A stretch of 64,000 bases of DNA, taken from NCBI RefSeq assembly GCF_036855935.1, contig NZ_JASPFK010000001.1, positions 250,501 to 314,500 of the forward strand, written 5' to 3'. The notes under the pieces are model-generated. The model had not been told where the DNA came from, did not search any database, and saw only the letters and a list, made by a program, of their open reading frames with translations. This document shows positions 8,687 through 19,252 of the stretch, piece after piece (the first letter of the stretch is position 1; each line of letters begins with the position of its first letter). Both the position numbers and the translations under genes were made by a program. Source of the DNA: Sphingomonas sp. LR60. GTDB taxonomy: Bacteria; Pseudomonadota; Alphaproteobacteria; Sphingomonadales; Sphingomonadaceae.

Positions 8687-11282
8687 CCACCACACCCGCC
8701 CCGACGCCGATGATGGCGCAATATCTCGCGCTAAAGGCCGAGTCCGAGGATTGCCTGCTCTTCTACCGGATGGGCGATTTCTTCGAATTGTTCTTCGACG
8801 ACGCGCGCGTCGCGGCGCAGGTGCTCGATATCGCGCTGACCTCGCGGGGCGAACATGCCGGTGAGAAAATCCCGATGTGCGGCGTGCCGGTCCATGCCGC
8901 GACCGCCTATCTGCAACGGCTCATCAAGGCCGGGCACCGCGTTGCGATCGCCGAGCAGACCGAGAGTCCCGAGGCGGCGCGCAAGGCGCGCGGATCGAAG
9001 GCGCTGGTCAACCGCGCGATCGTCCGCGTCGTCACCGCCGGCACGCTGACCGAGGAGACGTTGCTCGACGCGCGTGCCGCCAATTGGTGCGTCGCGATCG
9101 GTGACGTCGGCGGCGAGGTCGCGGTGGCGGCGGCGGACGTGTCGACCGGGCGGTTCGAGGTGATCGCCTGCGATCGAGCGTCGCTGGGCGCCGAGCTGGC
9201 GCGGCTCGGCGCGGCGGAGGTGGTCGCCGCGGAGGGCAGCGACGCGCCCGCGACCGTGTGGCGCCCGCGCGCCGAGTTCGACAGCGCGCGCGCCGAGGAG
9301 CGATTGAAGCGGTTGTTCGCGGTCGCGACGCTCGACGGCTTCGGGCAGTTCGGGCGCGCCGGGCTGGCGGCGGCGGGCGGGCTGGTCGCGTATCTCGACC
9401 ACACCGCCAAGGGGCAACTGCCGTTCCTGCGCCCGCCGATGCTGGCCGCCGCGCGCGACACGATGGCGATCGACGCCGCGACGCGCGAGAGCCTGGAGAT
9501 CACCTGCACCGCGCAGGGGCAGCGTAAGGGCAGCCTGCTCGACGCGACCGACCGCACCGTGACCGGCGCAGGCGCGCGGTTGCTCGCCGCCGATCTCGGC
9601 GCGCCGCTGATGGATCGTGCGGACATCGAGGCGCGGCTCGATCTGGTGCGGCTGTTCCACGACGATGCGGGAGCGCGCGACCGCATCCGCGCCGCGTTGC
9701 GCGCGTTGCCCGATATCGGTCGCGCGCTCGGGCGGCTCGCGGCGGGGCGGGGGAGCCCGCGCGATCTCGGGCAATTGCGCGACGGGCTCGATGGCGCGTG
9801 GGCGATCGGCGAGCGGCTCGGCAAGCTGGCTGACAACCCCGCGCTGCTCGCGCAGATCGCGCCGCGGCTGCGCGGGCATGGCGAGTTGATCGACCTGCTC
9901 AAGCGTGCGCTCGTCCCATCGCCGCCGATCGAGGCAAGCGACGGCGGCTATATCGCGGCCGGCTATGACCCCGCGCTCGACGCGCTGCGCGACACCGGCA
10001 GCGGCGGTCGGCGCGCGATCGCCGCGCTGGAGGCGACGTTCCGCGCGAAGACCGGGATCGCCGCGCTCAAGATCCGCCACAATGGCGTGCTCGGTTATCA
10101 TATCGAGGTGCCGGCGCGCGCCGCCGATCCGTTGATGGCGGCGGACTCGGGATTCACGCATCGCCAGACGCTGGCAGGCGTGGTGCGCTTCAACGCGCCC
10201 GAGCTGCACGAGGTCGCCGCCAGCGTGACGCAGGCCGGTGCGCACGCGCTCGCCGCCGAGGCCGCGCATCTGGAGGACCTTGTCGCGCAGGCGCTGGCCG
10301 GCCGGCTGGCGATCGCCGCGACCGCCGACGCGCTCGCGCGGCTCGACGTCGCCGCGGCGCTGGCCGAGCGCGCGATCGAGGGCGGCTGGTCGCGCCCCGC
10401 CTTTGCGGACCACGCCTGTTTCGACGTCACCGGGGGGCGGCATCCGGTGGTGGAGGCGGCGTTGGCCAAGAGCGGCGACCGCTTCGTCGCCAACGACTGC
10501 GTGCTGGGCGAGCGTTCGCGGCTGTGGCTCGTCACCGGGCCCAACATGGGCGGCAAGTCGACCTTCCTGCGCCAGAATGCGCTGATCGCGGTGCTGGCGC
10601 AGGCGGGGGCCTATGTGCCCGCCGCCAAGGCGCGGCTCGGGCTGGTCGACCGGCTGTTCAGCCGCGTCGGCGCGTCGGACAATCTCGCGCGCGGCCGCTC
10701 GACCTTCATGGTCGAGATGGTCGAGACCGCCGCGATCCTAGCGCAGGCGACCGAGCGCAGCTTCGTGATCCTCGACGAGGTCGGGCGCGGCACCTCCACC
10801 TATGACGGGCTGGCGATCGCCTGGGCAGTGGTCGAGGCGATCCATGAGGATAATCGCTGCCGCTGCCTGTTCGCCACGCATTACCACGAACTGACGCGGC
10901 TGGCCGAGCGCTGCGACGCGCTGAGCCTCCACCACGTCCGCGCGCGCGAGTGGAAGGGGAGCTGGTGCTGCTCCACGAACTCGCCGACGGGCCGGCGGAC
11001 CGCAGCTATGGCCTCGCGGTCGCGCGGCTCGCGGGGATGCCGCCTGCGACCGTGTCGCGCGCCAAGGCGGTGCTCGCGAAGCTGGAGGCGGGGCGCGCCA
11101 AGACCGGCGGGCTGGCCGCAGGGCTGGACGATCTCCCGCTGTTCGCCGCCGCCGCGCAGGCCGAGGAAGACACATGCGACGCGATCCGCGCCGAGGTCGA
11201 GGCCCTTGACGTCGACGCGCTGACCCCGCGCGAGGCGCTGGATACGCTGTACCGGCTGAAGGCGCTGGCGCGGGAGGTGTAG
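8683..11282 (+). CDS. mutS: DNA mismatch repair protein MutS, frameshifted as sequenced
   Basis: MutS recognises mismatches and small loops and starts repair with MutL. Visible parts are the mismatch-binding Phe-x-Glu segment ([12 protein letters not shown], near residues 28-39), connector and lever domains, Walker [20 protein letters not shown], and Walker [16 protein letters not shown]. The frame breaks at a run of four G (10956-10959). The first frame runs into unrelated sequence to 11223, while the +1 frame continues with [24 protein letters not shown] and the C-terminal helices to a TAG at 11282. One extra base gives 866 residues, normal for MutS. As written, the protein would lose its C-terminal dimerisation end. 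ATG 8683 overlaps the preceding small gene. Confidence 0.9.
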
Positions 11283-11372
11283 GGATTTCCCTGTCGCGAC
11301 GTTCGGCAGGATCGGATGCGGTTTGCCGGGCGTCTTGCGGAGGGCAATCGACACCATAGAGGCGAGCAGGGC

Positions 11373-12080
11373 ATGGCCGATACGACGCAACACGCTGCTG
11401 GCGAGCATCATCTGGTCCATCGCACGGGCTGGCTTCGTGCCGCAGTGCTGGGCGCCAATGACGGCATCATCTCGGTGTCGAGCCTGATCGTCGGCGTTGC
11501 CGCCGCACCCGGCGCCACGGCAGCCACGATCCTGCTGGCCGGTGTGGCCGCGTTGGTCGGCGGCGCATTGTCGATGGCGGCGGGCGAGTATGTGTCCGTC
11601 AGTTCGCAGGCCGATACCGAAACCGCCGACCTCGCGCGCGAGGCGGCGGAAATCGCCCGTGCGCCGCTGGCGGAAACGCGGGAACTGGCCGCGATCTACG
11701 AGGCGCGCGGGGTCGATGGAGCGCTCGCGCGACAAGTGGCGGAGCAGATGATGGCACACGATGCGCTCGGTGCGCATCGGCGCGACGAGCTGGGCCTTGC
11801 CGATGACGGCGGATCGCGACCGGTGCAGGCCGCGCTGTTCTCGGCGACGGCGTTCGCGGCAGGGGCCATCCTGCCGGTGGTCGCCGCACTCGTACCGCGC
11901 GGGTATGTCCTCTATACTGTGCCGGCGACGGCATTCGTGCTGCTCGCCTTGTTGGGCGCGCTGGGGGCGAAGGCGGGCGGCGCGCCGGTGGGGCGCGGGA
12001 TGATGCGCGTCATCCTGCTGGGCGCGATGGCGATGGGCGTGACCGCGTTGATCGGCACGCTGACCGGTACGGTGATTTGA
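11373..12080 (+). CDS. VIT1/CCC1-family metal transporter
   Basis: A 235-residue membrane protein of the VIT1/CCC1 family, which moves ferrous iron or manganese across membranes. It shows the family start RAAVLGANDGIISVSSLIVGVAAA, a second membrane segment with LVGGALSMAAGEYVSVSSQAD, and a hydrophilic metal-binding-like middle (EAAEIARAPLAETRELAAIYEARG, then QMMAHDALGAHRRDELGL). Three C-terminal membrane segments follow, for five in all. ATG at 11373 places the conserved residues about 20 amino acids in, as expected. The metal specificity is not readable from sequence. Confidence 0.9.
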   Translation: MADTTQHAAGEHHLVHRTGWLRAAVLGANDGIISVSSLIVGVAAAPGATAATILLAGVAALVGGALSMAAGEYVSVSSQADTETADLAREAAEIARAPLAETRELAAIYEARGVDGALARQVAEQMMAHDALGAHRRDELGLADDGGSRPVQAALFSATAFAAGAILPVVAALVPRGYVLYTVPATAFVLLALLGALGAKAGGAPVGRGMMRVILLGAMAMGVTALIGTLTGTVI

Positions 12081-12099
12081 GTAGGGTCGGAACGGGACA

Positions 12100-12132
12100 C
12101 CCTGGATTGCTTCGCTGCGCTCGCAATGACGG
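12100..12132. repeat. Half copy of palindromic repeat family C
   Basis: CCTGGATTGCTTCGCTGCGC followed by TCGCAATGAC equals the right arm of the full family C repeats at 33687 and 42716. The left arm is missing. It lies in the 194-bp gap before glnD, where nothing else is recognised with confidence. Confidence 0.7.
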
Positions 12133-12274
12133 CCTCGGTTCGACATCACGTTTTCGCCGTCGAAGAGCGCTGTGCGACGATGAAGGAGCCGGCAAGTTCG
12201 GCCTGAACGGCCTCCGGGCATCGACGCTTTCAAAGCACGCGACCTTTTAACCCCGAGCCGCTATCTCCGCGCGC

Positions 12275-15016
12275 ATGACCGGACGCTTCGACCACCTTCC
12301 CAACCGCCGCGCGATCGTCGACCGTCGCCTGCTCGCCGAGAAGGTCGCCGCCGCCACGGGCAAGGACACGTCAGCGCTGCGCCATCAGGTCAGCCTGTTG
12401 CTCAAGAGCGCGCTCGAAGCCGGGCGCGCCGAGATCGCGCGGCGGCTGATCGCCAACCCCTCGCGCGGGATCGAGGCGGCGAATGCGCAGGCCTATCTGG
12501 TCGATCAATTGCTGCGCGTGCTCGCCGATTTCACGACGCAGCGGCTGTACCCGCTCGCCAACCCCACCACCGGGGAACGGCTGCTGCTGCTCGCGGTCGG
12601 CGGCTATGGGCGCGGCGAGATGGCGCCCTTTTCCGACGTCGACATCGGCTTCCTCACGCCCGGCAAGCAGACGCCCTGGGCCGAGCAGGTCATCGAATCG
12701 ATGCTGTACGCGCTGTGGGACCTCGGGCTGAAGATCGGCCATTCGAGCCGCTCGCTCGACGAGATGGTGCGGCAGGCGAAGGCCGACGTGACGGTGCGCA
12801 CCGCCTTGCTCGAAGGGCGATACGTCTGGGGTGACGAGGATCTGTACGAGGAGGCGTCGCGGCGCTTCCACGACGATGTGCGGCGCGGCACGGAGCGGCA
12901 GTTCGCCGCCGACAAGCTCGCCGAGCGCAACGCGCGTCACGTCCGGATGGGCGACACGCGCTATGTCGTCGAACCCAACGTCAAGGAAGGCAAGGGGGGC
13001 TTGCGCGATCTCCACGCGCTGTTCTGGATCGGCAAATATACCTATCAGGTGCAGCGGTCGAACGAGCTGGTCGCGGTCGGGCTGTTCACGCGCGCGGAAT
13101 ATCGCCTCTTTCATCGCGCCGACAATTTCCTGTGGGCGGTGCGCTGCCACCTGCATCTGATCGCGGGGCGCGGCGAGGACCGGCTGACCTTCGATTACCA
13201 GCGCGAGATCGCGCAGCGGATGCATTACGCCGACCGCCCCGGCAAATCGGCGGTCGAGCGCTTCATGCAATTCTATTTCCTGCAGGCGCGCACGGTCGGG
13301 TCGCTGACCGGGCTGTTCCTCGCGCATATGGACGAGCGCTTCTCGCGCCGTCGGCGGCTGGGGCTCAAGATGGCGCGGACGCCGCGCAAGCTCGACGGCT
13401 TCGCCAATGACGGCGGGCGGATCGCGCTGCCCTCGGACGACTTCTTCCAGCAGGACCCGCGCCGATTGGTCGAGATCTTCGCGCTCGCCGCCGAACAGGG
13501 GATGGAAATCCACCCGCTCGCCTTGCGCTGCGCGACGCGCGACGCGCGGCTGGTCACCGCGGTGCGCCGCGACGCGCACGCCAATGCGCGCTTCCTCGAC
13601 CTGCTCGCCGGCGCACATGATCCCGAATTGCCGCTGCGCTGGATGAACGAGACCGGGGTGCTGGGGCGGTTCGTGCCGGACTGGGCGCGGATCGTCGCGC
13701 AGATGCAGTTCGACATGTACCATCACTATACCGTCGACGAGCATACGATCCGTGCGATCGGGCTGCTCGCGCGGATGGAAGCCGGGGCGCTCGCCGACGA
13801 TCATCCGCTGCCCAGCGAGATCATGGGGCAGATCGTGTCGCGACGCGTGCTGTATGTCGCGGTGCTGCTCCACGACATCGCCAAGGGGCGCGGCGGCGAT
13901 CATTCGATCCTGGGCGCGGAGGTCGCGGAGCGGCTGTGTCCGCGCTTCGGGCTGACCCCCGCCGAAACCGAGACGGTCGCGTGGCTGGTGCGGCATCACC
14001 TGTTGATGAGTTCGACCGCGTTCCGTCGCGACCTGACCGACTTCAAGACGATCCTCGACTTCACCGAAGTGGTGCAGAGCCCGGAGCGGTTGCGGCTGCT
14101 GCTGGTGCTGACCGTCGTCGATATACGCGCGGTCGGGCCGGGGACGTGGAACGGCTGGAAGGGGCAGTTGCTCGGCGACCTCTACGATCGCGCCGAGGAA
14201 GTGCTGCGGCTCGGGCACAAACAGAAGGGGCGCGGCGAGCGCGTGCTCGCGAAGCAGGAGACGCTGCGTACCGCGCTGCAATGGGATGCCGACAAGCTGG
14301 CGGCCTATGTGCGTCGCCTGCCCGAGCCTTATTGGATCGCCGAGCCCAACGACGTGCTGGCGCATAATGCCGCCTTCGTCACGCAGACCGGCGACGTGCA
14401 GCTCGCGATCGACGCGCAAGTCTATCCCGAGCGGGGCGCGACGCTGGTGACGGTCTATGCCGCCGACCATCCCGGGCTGTTCAGCCGCATCGCGGGCGCG
14501 ATCCATGTCGCGGGTGGCAACATCATCGATGCGCGCATCCACACCACGCGCGACGGCATGGCGCTCGACAATTTCCTGGTGCAGGACCCGCTGGGGCGGC
14601 CGTTCGACGAGGCGGGGCAGTTGACGCGGCTCAAGACCGCGATCGAGGATGCGCTGGCGGGACGCGGCAAGCTGACCGACCGGTTGAAGGCCAAGCCGCT
14701 GCCGCGCGCGCGCGCCGATGCCTTCCGGATCGAACCCAACGTGCTGGTCGACAACAAGGCGTCGAACCGCTTCACCGTCGTCGAGGTCGCGGCGCCCGAT
14801 CGGCCGGCGTTGCTCAACCAGCTCGCCTATGCGCTGTTCCTGTCGAAGGTGACGATCCATTCTGCGCATGTCGCGACCTATGGCGAGCGTGCGGTCGACG
14901 TCTTCTACCTGACCGATCTGACGGGGGACAAGATCGCGTCGACGACGCGGGTGCGCGCGCTGGAGAAACGCTTGCTGGCCGCCGCATCGGGCGCGCCGCA
15001 GGAGGAGGCGGCTTAG
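12275..15016 (+). CDS. glnD: PII uridylyltransferase / uridylyl-removing enzyme GlnD
   Basis: A 913-residue bifunctional nitrogen sensor that attaches UMP to PII proteins under nitrogen limitation and removes it when glutamine is high. Domains in order are an N-terminal nucleotidyltransferase with GGYGRGEMAPFSDVDIGFL (near 110-128), a central helical part, the HD hydrolase domain with VLLHDIAKGRGGDHS (near 530-545), and two C-terminal ACT domains (TVYAADHPGLFSRIAGAIH and VVEVAAPDRPALLNQLAYAL) that bind glutamine. Length and order are standard. The start is ATG at 12275; the only other nearby in-frame features are unconvincing. It appears monocistronic. Confidence 0.96.
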   Translation: MTGRFDHLPNRRAIVDRRLLAEKVAAATGKDTSALRHQVSLLLKSALEAGRAEIARRLIANPSRGIEAANAQAYLVDQLLRVLADFTTQRLYPLANPTTGERLLLLAVGGYGRGEMAPFSDVDIGFLTPGKQTPWAEQVIESMLYALWDLGLKIGHSSRSLDEMVRQAKADVTVRTALLEGRYVWGDEDLYEEASRRFHDDVRRGTERQFAADKLAERNARHVRMGDTRYVVEPNVKEGKGGLRDLHALFWIGKYTYQVQRSNELVAVGLFTRAEYRLFHRADNFLWAVRCHLHLIAGRGEDRLTFDYQREIAQRMHYADRPGKSAVERFMQFYFLQARTVGSLTGLFLAHMDERFSRRRRLGLKMARTPRKLDGFANDGGRIALPSDDFFQQDPRRLVEIFALAAEQGMEIHPLALRCATRDARLVTAVRRDAHANARFLDLLAGAHDPELPLRWMNETGVLGRFVPDWARIVAQMQFDMYHHYTVDEHTIRAIGLLARMEAGALADDHPLPSEIMGQIVSRRVLYVAVLLHDIAKGRGGDHSILGAEVAERLCPRFGLTPAETETVAWLVRHHLLMSSTAFRRDLTDFKTILDFTEVVQSPERLRLLLVLTVVDIRAVGPGTWNGWKGQLLGDLYDRAEEVLRLGHKQKGRGERVLAKQETLRTALQWDADKLAAYVRRLPEPYWIAEPNDVLAHNAAFVTQTGDVQLAIDAQVYPERGATLVTVYAADHPGLFSRIAGAIHVAGGNIIDARIHTTRDGMALDNFLVQDPLGRPFDEAGQLTRLKTAIEDALAGRGKLTDRLKAKPLPRARADAFRIEPNVLVDNKASNRFTVVEVAAPDRPALLNQLAYALFLSKVTIHSAHVATYGERAVDVFYLTDLTGDKIASTTRVRALEKRLLAAASGAPQEEAA

Positions 15017-15054
15017 GCTCGCATCAAAGCCCCACCAGCGCAGCATAACGCTGA

Positions 15055-15062
15055 ATACGTAT
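15055..15062. promoter_or_regulatory. Candidate LacI-type operator upstream of maltose-locus receptor
   Basis: TGAATACGTATGTG with the perfect palindromic core ATACGTAT lies 105 bp before the receptor start. The same TGAATACGTATG string appears upstream of the amylase gene at 19242-19253. A LacI-family gene lies between the two targets, and an even-length palindrome with a central CG fits LacI-family sites. Confidence 0.6.
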
Positions 15063-15167
15063 GTGACTTTCTTGTGACCCGCCCGGCGCGCCGCCTACGT
15101 CGCCGCCCATGAAACCCGAGGATCGTCCGCAGGAACGCGGACGCCGGGAGCAGGGGAGGATTTCCAC

Positions 15168-18083
15168 ATGAACGACCTGTCTGTAACGCCGATCGCGCGT
15201 CGGCGCTGGGCGGGTGCCAGCGCGCTGGCGCTGCTGATCGCCACCCCGGCGCTGGCGCAGGAAGCGACGCCACAGGCCGATGCGCCGGCCGGCAATCCGA
15301 CCGCGAAGGTCACCGCCACGCAGTCCACACCGGTCGCCGATCCGACCCCCAACGCCAACGCCAATCCCGATCCGACCGCGACCGGCGCGGACGAGATCGT
15401 CGTCACCGGCATTCGCGCCAGCCTCGCCAAGTCGGCGGACATAAAGCGTCGCTCGACGCTGATCGTCGACTCGGTGTCGGCCGAGGATGTCGGCAAGCTG
15501 CCCGACGTCTCGATCGCCGACTCGCTCGCGCGCCTGCCCGGCGTCACCGCGCAACGCGTCGAAGGGCGTGACCAGAGCCTGTCGATCCGCGGGCTCGGCC
15601 CCGACTTCTCGACCACGTTGCTCAACGGTCGCGAGCAAGTGACGGTCGGCGACAACCGCGGGGTTGAGTTCGACCAATATCCGTCGGAATTCTTCAGCAA
15701 CGTCAACGTCTACAAGTCCGCCGACGCCTCGCTGATCGCGGCGGGCGTGTCGGGCACGGTCGACCTCCGGATGCTGCGTCCGCTCGACCAGAAGGAGCGG
15801 CTGTTCATCGTCTCGGCGCGCGGCCAGCTCAACGGGATCGGCAAGCGCAACCCGGATGGCGAGCGTTGGGGCTATCGCGCCACTGCCACCTATGTCGACA
15901 AGTTCGCCAACGACACCCTCGGCATCGCACTGGGCGTCGCGGCGCAGGAATCGCCGACCAATTACGACCGCTACGAGGCGTGGGGCTACCCGAACCTCAA
16001 CAACCTCTCGCAGAATTGCACCGGCGATGCGGCGGGGCCGTGCGTGCTGGGCGGCGCGAAGCCATACGTCCAGTCGAACATGCTCAAGCGCTATGGCGGC
16101 GTCGGCACGATCGAATGGGCGCCGAGCGACGCGTTCCACTCGACCTTCGACGCGCTCTACACGCACTTCACCGAGACGCAGAAGCTGCGCGGCATCGAAT
16201 TCCCGCTCGCCTATAACGTCGCACCGACCGCGGGGACGGTGACGGTTACGGACGGGTTCGTCGACAAGGCGACGTTCAGCCCGCAATATACGGTGCAGCG
16301 CAACGACCTGAACGATCGCACGTCCGACATGTTCTCGCTCGGCTGGAACAACAATGTCCGGCTGAACGACGCGATCCAGCTCAACGTCGACGCCGCCTGG
16401 TCGCGCGCGACGCGGCAGGACGAATTGATCGAGACCTATTCGGGCACCGGTTATGGCGGCACGGGGCAGCGCGACACGATCACGATCACGCGCCAGAACA
16501 ACGGCACCTACCAGATCGTCCCGACGCTCGATTACGCCGACACCAACATCATCCGCATCACCGATCCGGGCGGCTGGGGCTATAACGGCACCAATGCGGT
16601 GGTGCAGGCGGGCTTCCAGAACCGGCCGAAGTTCAGCGACGACCTGAAGTCGCTGCGCGCCAACCTGGCCGGCGATTTCCAGGGCGCGCTGGGCGTCATC
16701 AAGGGCTGGGAAGTCGGCGGCAACTACACGCAGCGCGAGAAGAAGGCGCGCTTCACGTCGTACTTCTATTGCCCGCCGGGTGGCGGCACCAACTGCACCG
16801 TCGCGAGCGGTACGCCGACGTCGATCGCGGTGCCGGGCGACGTGGTGCTCGACGAGCAGGTCTCGCTCGCCTTCCTCGGCGTGCCGCGGATGCTGACACT
16901 CGACCCGCGCGGCGTGCTCGGGCTGCTGACGCCGGTGTTCGACAATCGTCCGGAATCGCTCGCCAAGGTGTGGGGCGTGAAGGAGAAGGTGACCACCGGT
17001 TACGCGCGGCTGGTGATCGACGGCGAGGCCGGCGGCAAGGCGGTGAAGGGCTCGATCGGCGTGCAGGTGGTGCACACCGACCAAAGCTCCGACGGTCGCA
17101 TCGCCGGGCTGAACGGCGGGGTGGTCACGCTGTCCGACGTGTCGGGCGGCGACCGCTATACCAACGTCATGCCCAGCGCGACCTTCTCGGTCGAGCTGAT
17201 CCCGAACGGCTTCATCAAGATGGGCGCGTCGCAGACGATGGTGCGGCCGCGGCTCGATCAGGAGCGGATCTCGCAGAACGTCGCGATCAATCCCGGCAAC
17301 GTCGGCGCGGGATCCGATCCGCTGCGCAGCCCGTTCTCCTCGGACGGCGGCAATGCGGAGCTGCGCCCGTACAAGTCGACCAACATCGACCTGTCGCTGG
17401 AGAAGTATTTCCGCGCCGGCGGCTATGTCGCGCTGTCGGGGTACTTCAAGCACCTGACCGACTATGTCGATCCGAACAACAATGTGCTGTACGATTTCTC
17501 GCCGCTGCTGTCGTCGCTGACGCCCGCGCAGCAGGCGATCGTCCAGTCGCAGAATGCGCAGTTAGGGCTGTTCAAGAACCCGGCCAATTCGGGTCGTGGC
17601 GAGATCATGGGCGCGGAGGCGACCGCGTCGCTGCCGTTGCGCATGTTCACCACCGCGCTCGACGGTTTCGGGCTGTTCGGCAGCGGCAGCTACACGCACT
17701 CCGCGGTCCGCTACGATAGCGCGCCCGCGACGGTGCAGACGGTGCCGGGGCTGTCGAAGTGGGTGCTCAACGGCACGGCCTATTTCGAGAAGAACGGCTT
17801 CCAGGCGCGTGCGACCTATCGTTACCGCTCCAACTTCCTTGCGGAAGTTCGTGGATTGTCGGCAACGCCGGAGCTGAATACCGCCAAGGGCGAGACGATC
17901 CTCGACGCGCAGATCGGCTATGAATTCCAGAGCGGCGCGTTGCAGGGGCTGACGATCCTAGCGCAGGCGAAGAACCTGACCGATCAGGAGTTCTTCCAGT
18001 ACACCAACGGCGATCCGCGGCAGGTGCGGCGCTACCAGCGGTATGGCACCGATTACTACCTGGGGCTGACCTACCGGTTCTGA
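15168..18083 (+). CDS. TonB-dependent receptor, probable maltodextrin transporter
   Basis: A 971-residue outer-membrane receptor. The signal peptide ends near residue 30 (TPALAQEA), followed by a proline/alanine/asparagine-rich spacer. A TonB-box-like DEIVVTGIRASL lies near 75-85. The plug domain (LPDVSIADSLARLPGVTAQRVEGRDQSLSIRGLGPDF) and a long beta-barrel ending in an aromatic residue (YYLGLTYRF) follow. The sequence type is that of the large sphingomonad/Caulobacter receptors associated with carbohydrate loci (MalA-like). The substrate is inferred from the adjacent amylase, glucosidase, permease and regulator. A palindromic operator candidate lies in its promoter region. Confidence 0.9.
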   Translation: MNDLSVTPIARRRWAGASALALLIATPALAQEATPQADAPAGNPTAKVTATQSTPVADPTPNANANPDPTATGADEIVVTGIRASLAKSADIKRRSTLIVDSVSAEDVGKLPDVSIADSLARLPGVTAQRVEGRDQSLSIRGLGPDFSTTLLNGREQVTVGDNRGVEFDQYPSEFFSNVNVYKSADASLIAAGVSGTVDLRMLRPLDQKERLFIVSARGQLNGIGKRNPDGERWGYRATATYVDKFANDTLGIALGVAAQESPTNYDRYEAWGYPNLNNLSQNCTGDAAGPCVLGGAKPYVQSNMLKRYGGVGTIEWAPSDAFHSTFDALYTHFTETQKLRGIEFPLAYNVAPTAGTVTVTDGFVDKATFSPQYTVQRNDLNDRTSDMFSLGWNNNVRLNDAIQLNVDAAWSRATRQDELIETYSGTGYGGTGQRDTITITRQNNGTYQIVPTLDYADTNIIRITDPGGWGYNGTNAVVQAGFQNRPKFSDDLKSLRANLAGDFQGALGVIKGWEVGGNYTQREKKARFTSYFYCPPGGGTNCTVASGTPTSIAVPGDVVLDEQVSLAFLGVPRMLTLDPRGVLGLLTPVFDNRPESLAKVWGVKEKVTTGYARLVIDGEAGGKAVKGSIGVQVVHTDQSSDGRIAGLNGGVVTLSDVSGGDRYTNVMPSATFSVELIPNGFIKMGASQTMVRPRLDQERISQNVAINPGNVGAGSDPLRSPFSSDGGNAELRPYKSTNIDLSLEKYFRAGGYVALSGYFKHLTDYVDPNNNVLYDFSPLLSSLTPAQQAIVQSQNAQLGLFKNPANSGRGEIMGAEATASLPLRMFTTALDGFGLFGSGSYTHSAVRYDSAPATVQTVPGLSKWVLNGTAYFEKNGFQARATYRYRSNFLAEVRGLSATPELNTAKGETILDAQIGYEFQSGALQGLTILAQAKNLTDQEFFQYTNGDPRQVRRYQRYGTDYYLGLTYRF

Positions 18084-18090
18084 TCTCCAC

Positions 18091-18171
18091 CGTCATCCCG
18101 GACTTGATCCGGGATCCCGCTTCTTCTCACGACCGAAGAAGCGGGGCCCCGGATCAAGTCCGGGGCGACGG
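18091..18171. repeat. Intergenic palindromic repeat, family B
   Basis: GTCATCCCGGACTTGATCCG pairs with CGGATCAAGTCCGGGGCGAC, and an inner arm pair CGCTTCTTC/GAAGAAGCG sits inside. It separates the receptor gene from the convergent LacI gene and is a plausible hairpin terminator for both. A second full copy is at 33524. Confidence 0.85.
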
Positions 18172-18172
18172 A

Positions 18173-19233
18173 TTACGCCGACGCGCGCACCATCAAGGTC
18201 GCGGGGAGCATGACATTCTCGGTCGGCTCCCCCGCGATCCGCCGCACCAGCGTGTCAACCAGCAGCGCGCCGGCACGCGCATAATCCTGCGCCACCGTCG
18301 TCAGCGGCGGACGGGTCAGCCGCGCGGCGGGAATGTCGTCGAACCCCGCCACCGCGACATCCTCGGGCACGCGCCGCCCGGCTTCGTCGAGCGCGCGCAA
18401 CGCCCCCAGCGCGATCAGGTCAGACGCGGCGAACAGCGCATCGAAGGGAATGTCGCGCGCGAGCAGTCGCCGCGTCGCCTCATAGCCGACCTGCTCCGAC
18501 GACAGCGCGTCGACGTGCAGCCCCAGATCGACCGGGAGACCCGCGCGCCGCAGCGCGTCGCACAGGCCGCGATAGCGGTCGCGAAACTCCGGATAATGGT
18601 CGCTGGCAGTGCCGACGAACGCCACCCGCTGCCGCCCGCGCCCGATCAGGTGCCGCGCGACATCGCGCCCGCCGCCGAGATTGTCGCACCCCAGCACAGT
18701 GCCCAGCCCGTTGGGCTCGACCGATCCCCAGCGGACGAAGCGCGTCGACTGACCGACCAGTTGCTCGAGCCGGACGCGGTACAATTCCCAGTCGCCATAG
18801 CCGAGCAGGATCAGCCCGTCGGCCTTGCGGCTGTCGGCATAATCCTTGTGCCAATCCGCCGACAATTGCTGGAACGAGGTGAGCAGATCATAGCCGCGCA
18901 GCGCGCAGGTCTTCAGGATCGAGCCGAGCATCGACAGGAAGAAGGGGTTGATCGTCGAGGCGTCCGGCAACGGGTCTTCGAAGAACAGCAGCGCCAGCGT
19001 CTTCGCCTCGCCCCGACGCAGCGACGAGGCGGCGCGATCGACCTTGTAGCCCAGCTGCTCGGCGATCGCCGCGATCCGCAACCGCGTCGCGGCGCTGACC
19101 GTACGATCGCCGCGCAGCGCGCGCGAGACGGTCGGTTGCGAGACGCCTGCGGCGGCGGCGATGTCGAAGGAGGTGACGCGATCGGACAGCGGCGGGAGCC
19201 TTCAGGAGAAACCGCCTTTCTACTGCGCGGCAC
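18173..19233 (-). CDS. LacI-family regulator of maltose locus, frameshifted as sequenced
   Basis: The ligand-binding part is continuous from RIAAIAEQLGYKV to the stop (periplasmic-binding-protein-like domain, with DALFAASDLIALGALRAL and DVAVAGFDDIPAARLTRPPLTTVAQD). The helix-turn-helix lies in the same frame just upstream (TSFDIAAAAGVSQPTVSRAL), but that frame meets a TGA with no ATG, GTG or TTG available. A GTG at 19233 opens another frame (MPRSRKAVSPEGS). Adding one base in the GGG run at 19194-19196 joins it to the helix-turn-helix and gives 353 residues, a normal LacI length. It probably represses the flanking receptor and amylase genes through the shared ATACGTAT sites until a maltodextrin binds. 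Confidence 0.8.
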
Positions 19234-19244
19234 ATGGGCTGTGA

Positions 19245-19252
19245 ATACGTAT
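19245..19252. promoter_or_regulatory. Candidate LacI-type operator upstream of amylase
   Basis: GTGAATACGTATGC contains the same ATACGTAT palindrome and the same TGAATACGTATG string as the site at 15055. It sits 63 bp before the amylase start and about 12 bp before the LacI start, so it could serve both divergent genes, including autoregulation. Confidence 0.6.

Noticed and set aside
12371..15046. An 891-codon open frame on the minus strand opposite glnD, and similar long antisense frames (for example 30463-34263 and 47215-49959)
   Set aside because: They mirror real genes in high-GC DNA, are rich in Arg, Gly and Ala without any family motif, and the opposite strand encodes well-recognised proteins.
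18173..19081. LacI-type protein lacking a DNA-binding domain, starting at a TTG at 19081
   Set aside because: A complete helix-turn-helix lies directly upstream in the same frame; the lack of a start is better explained by one missing base at 19194-19196.
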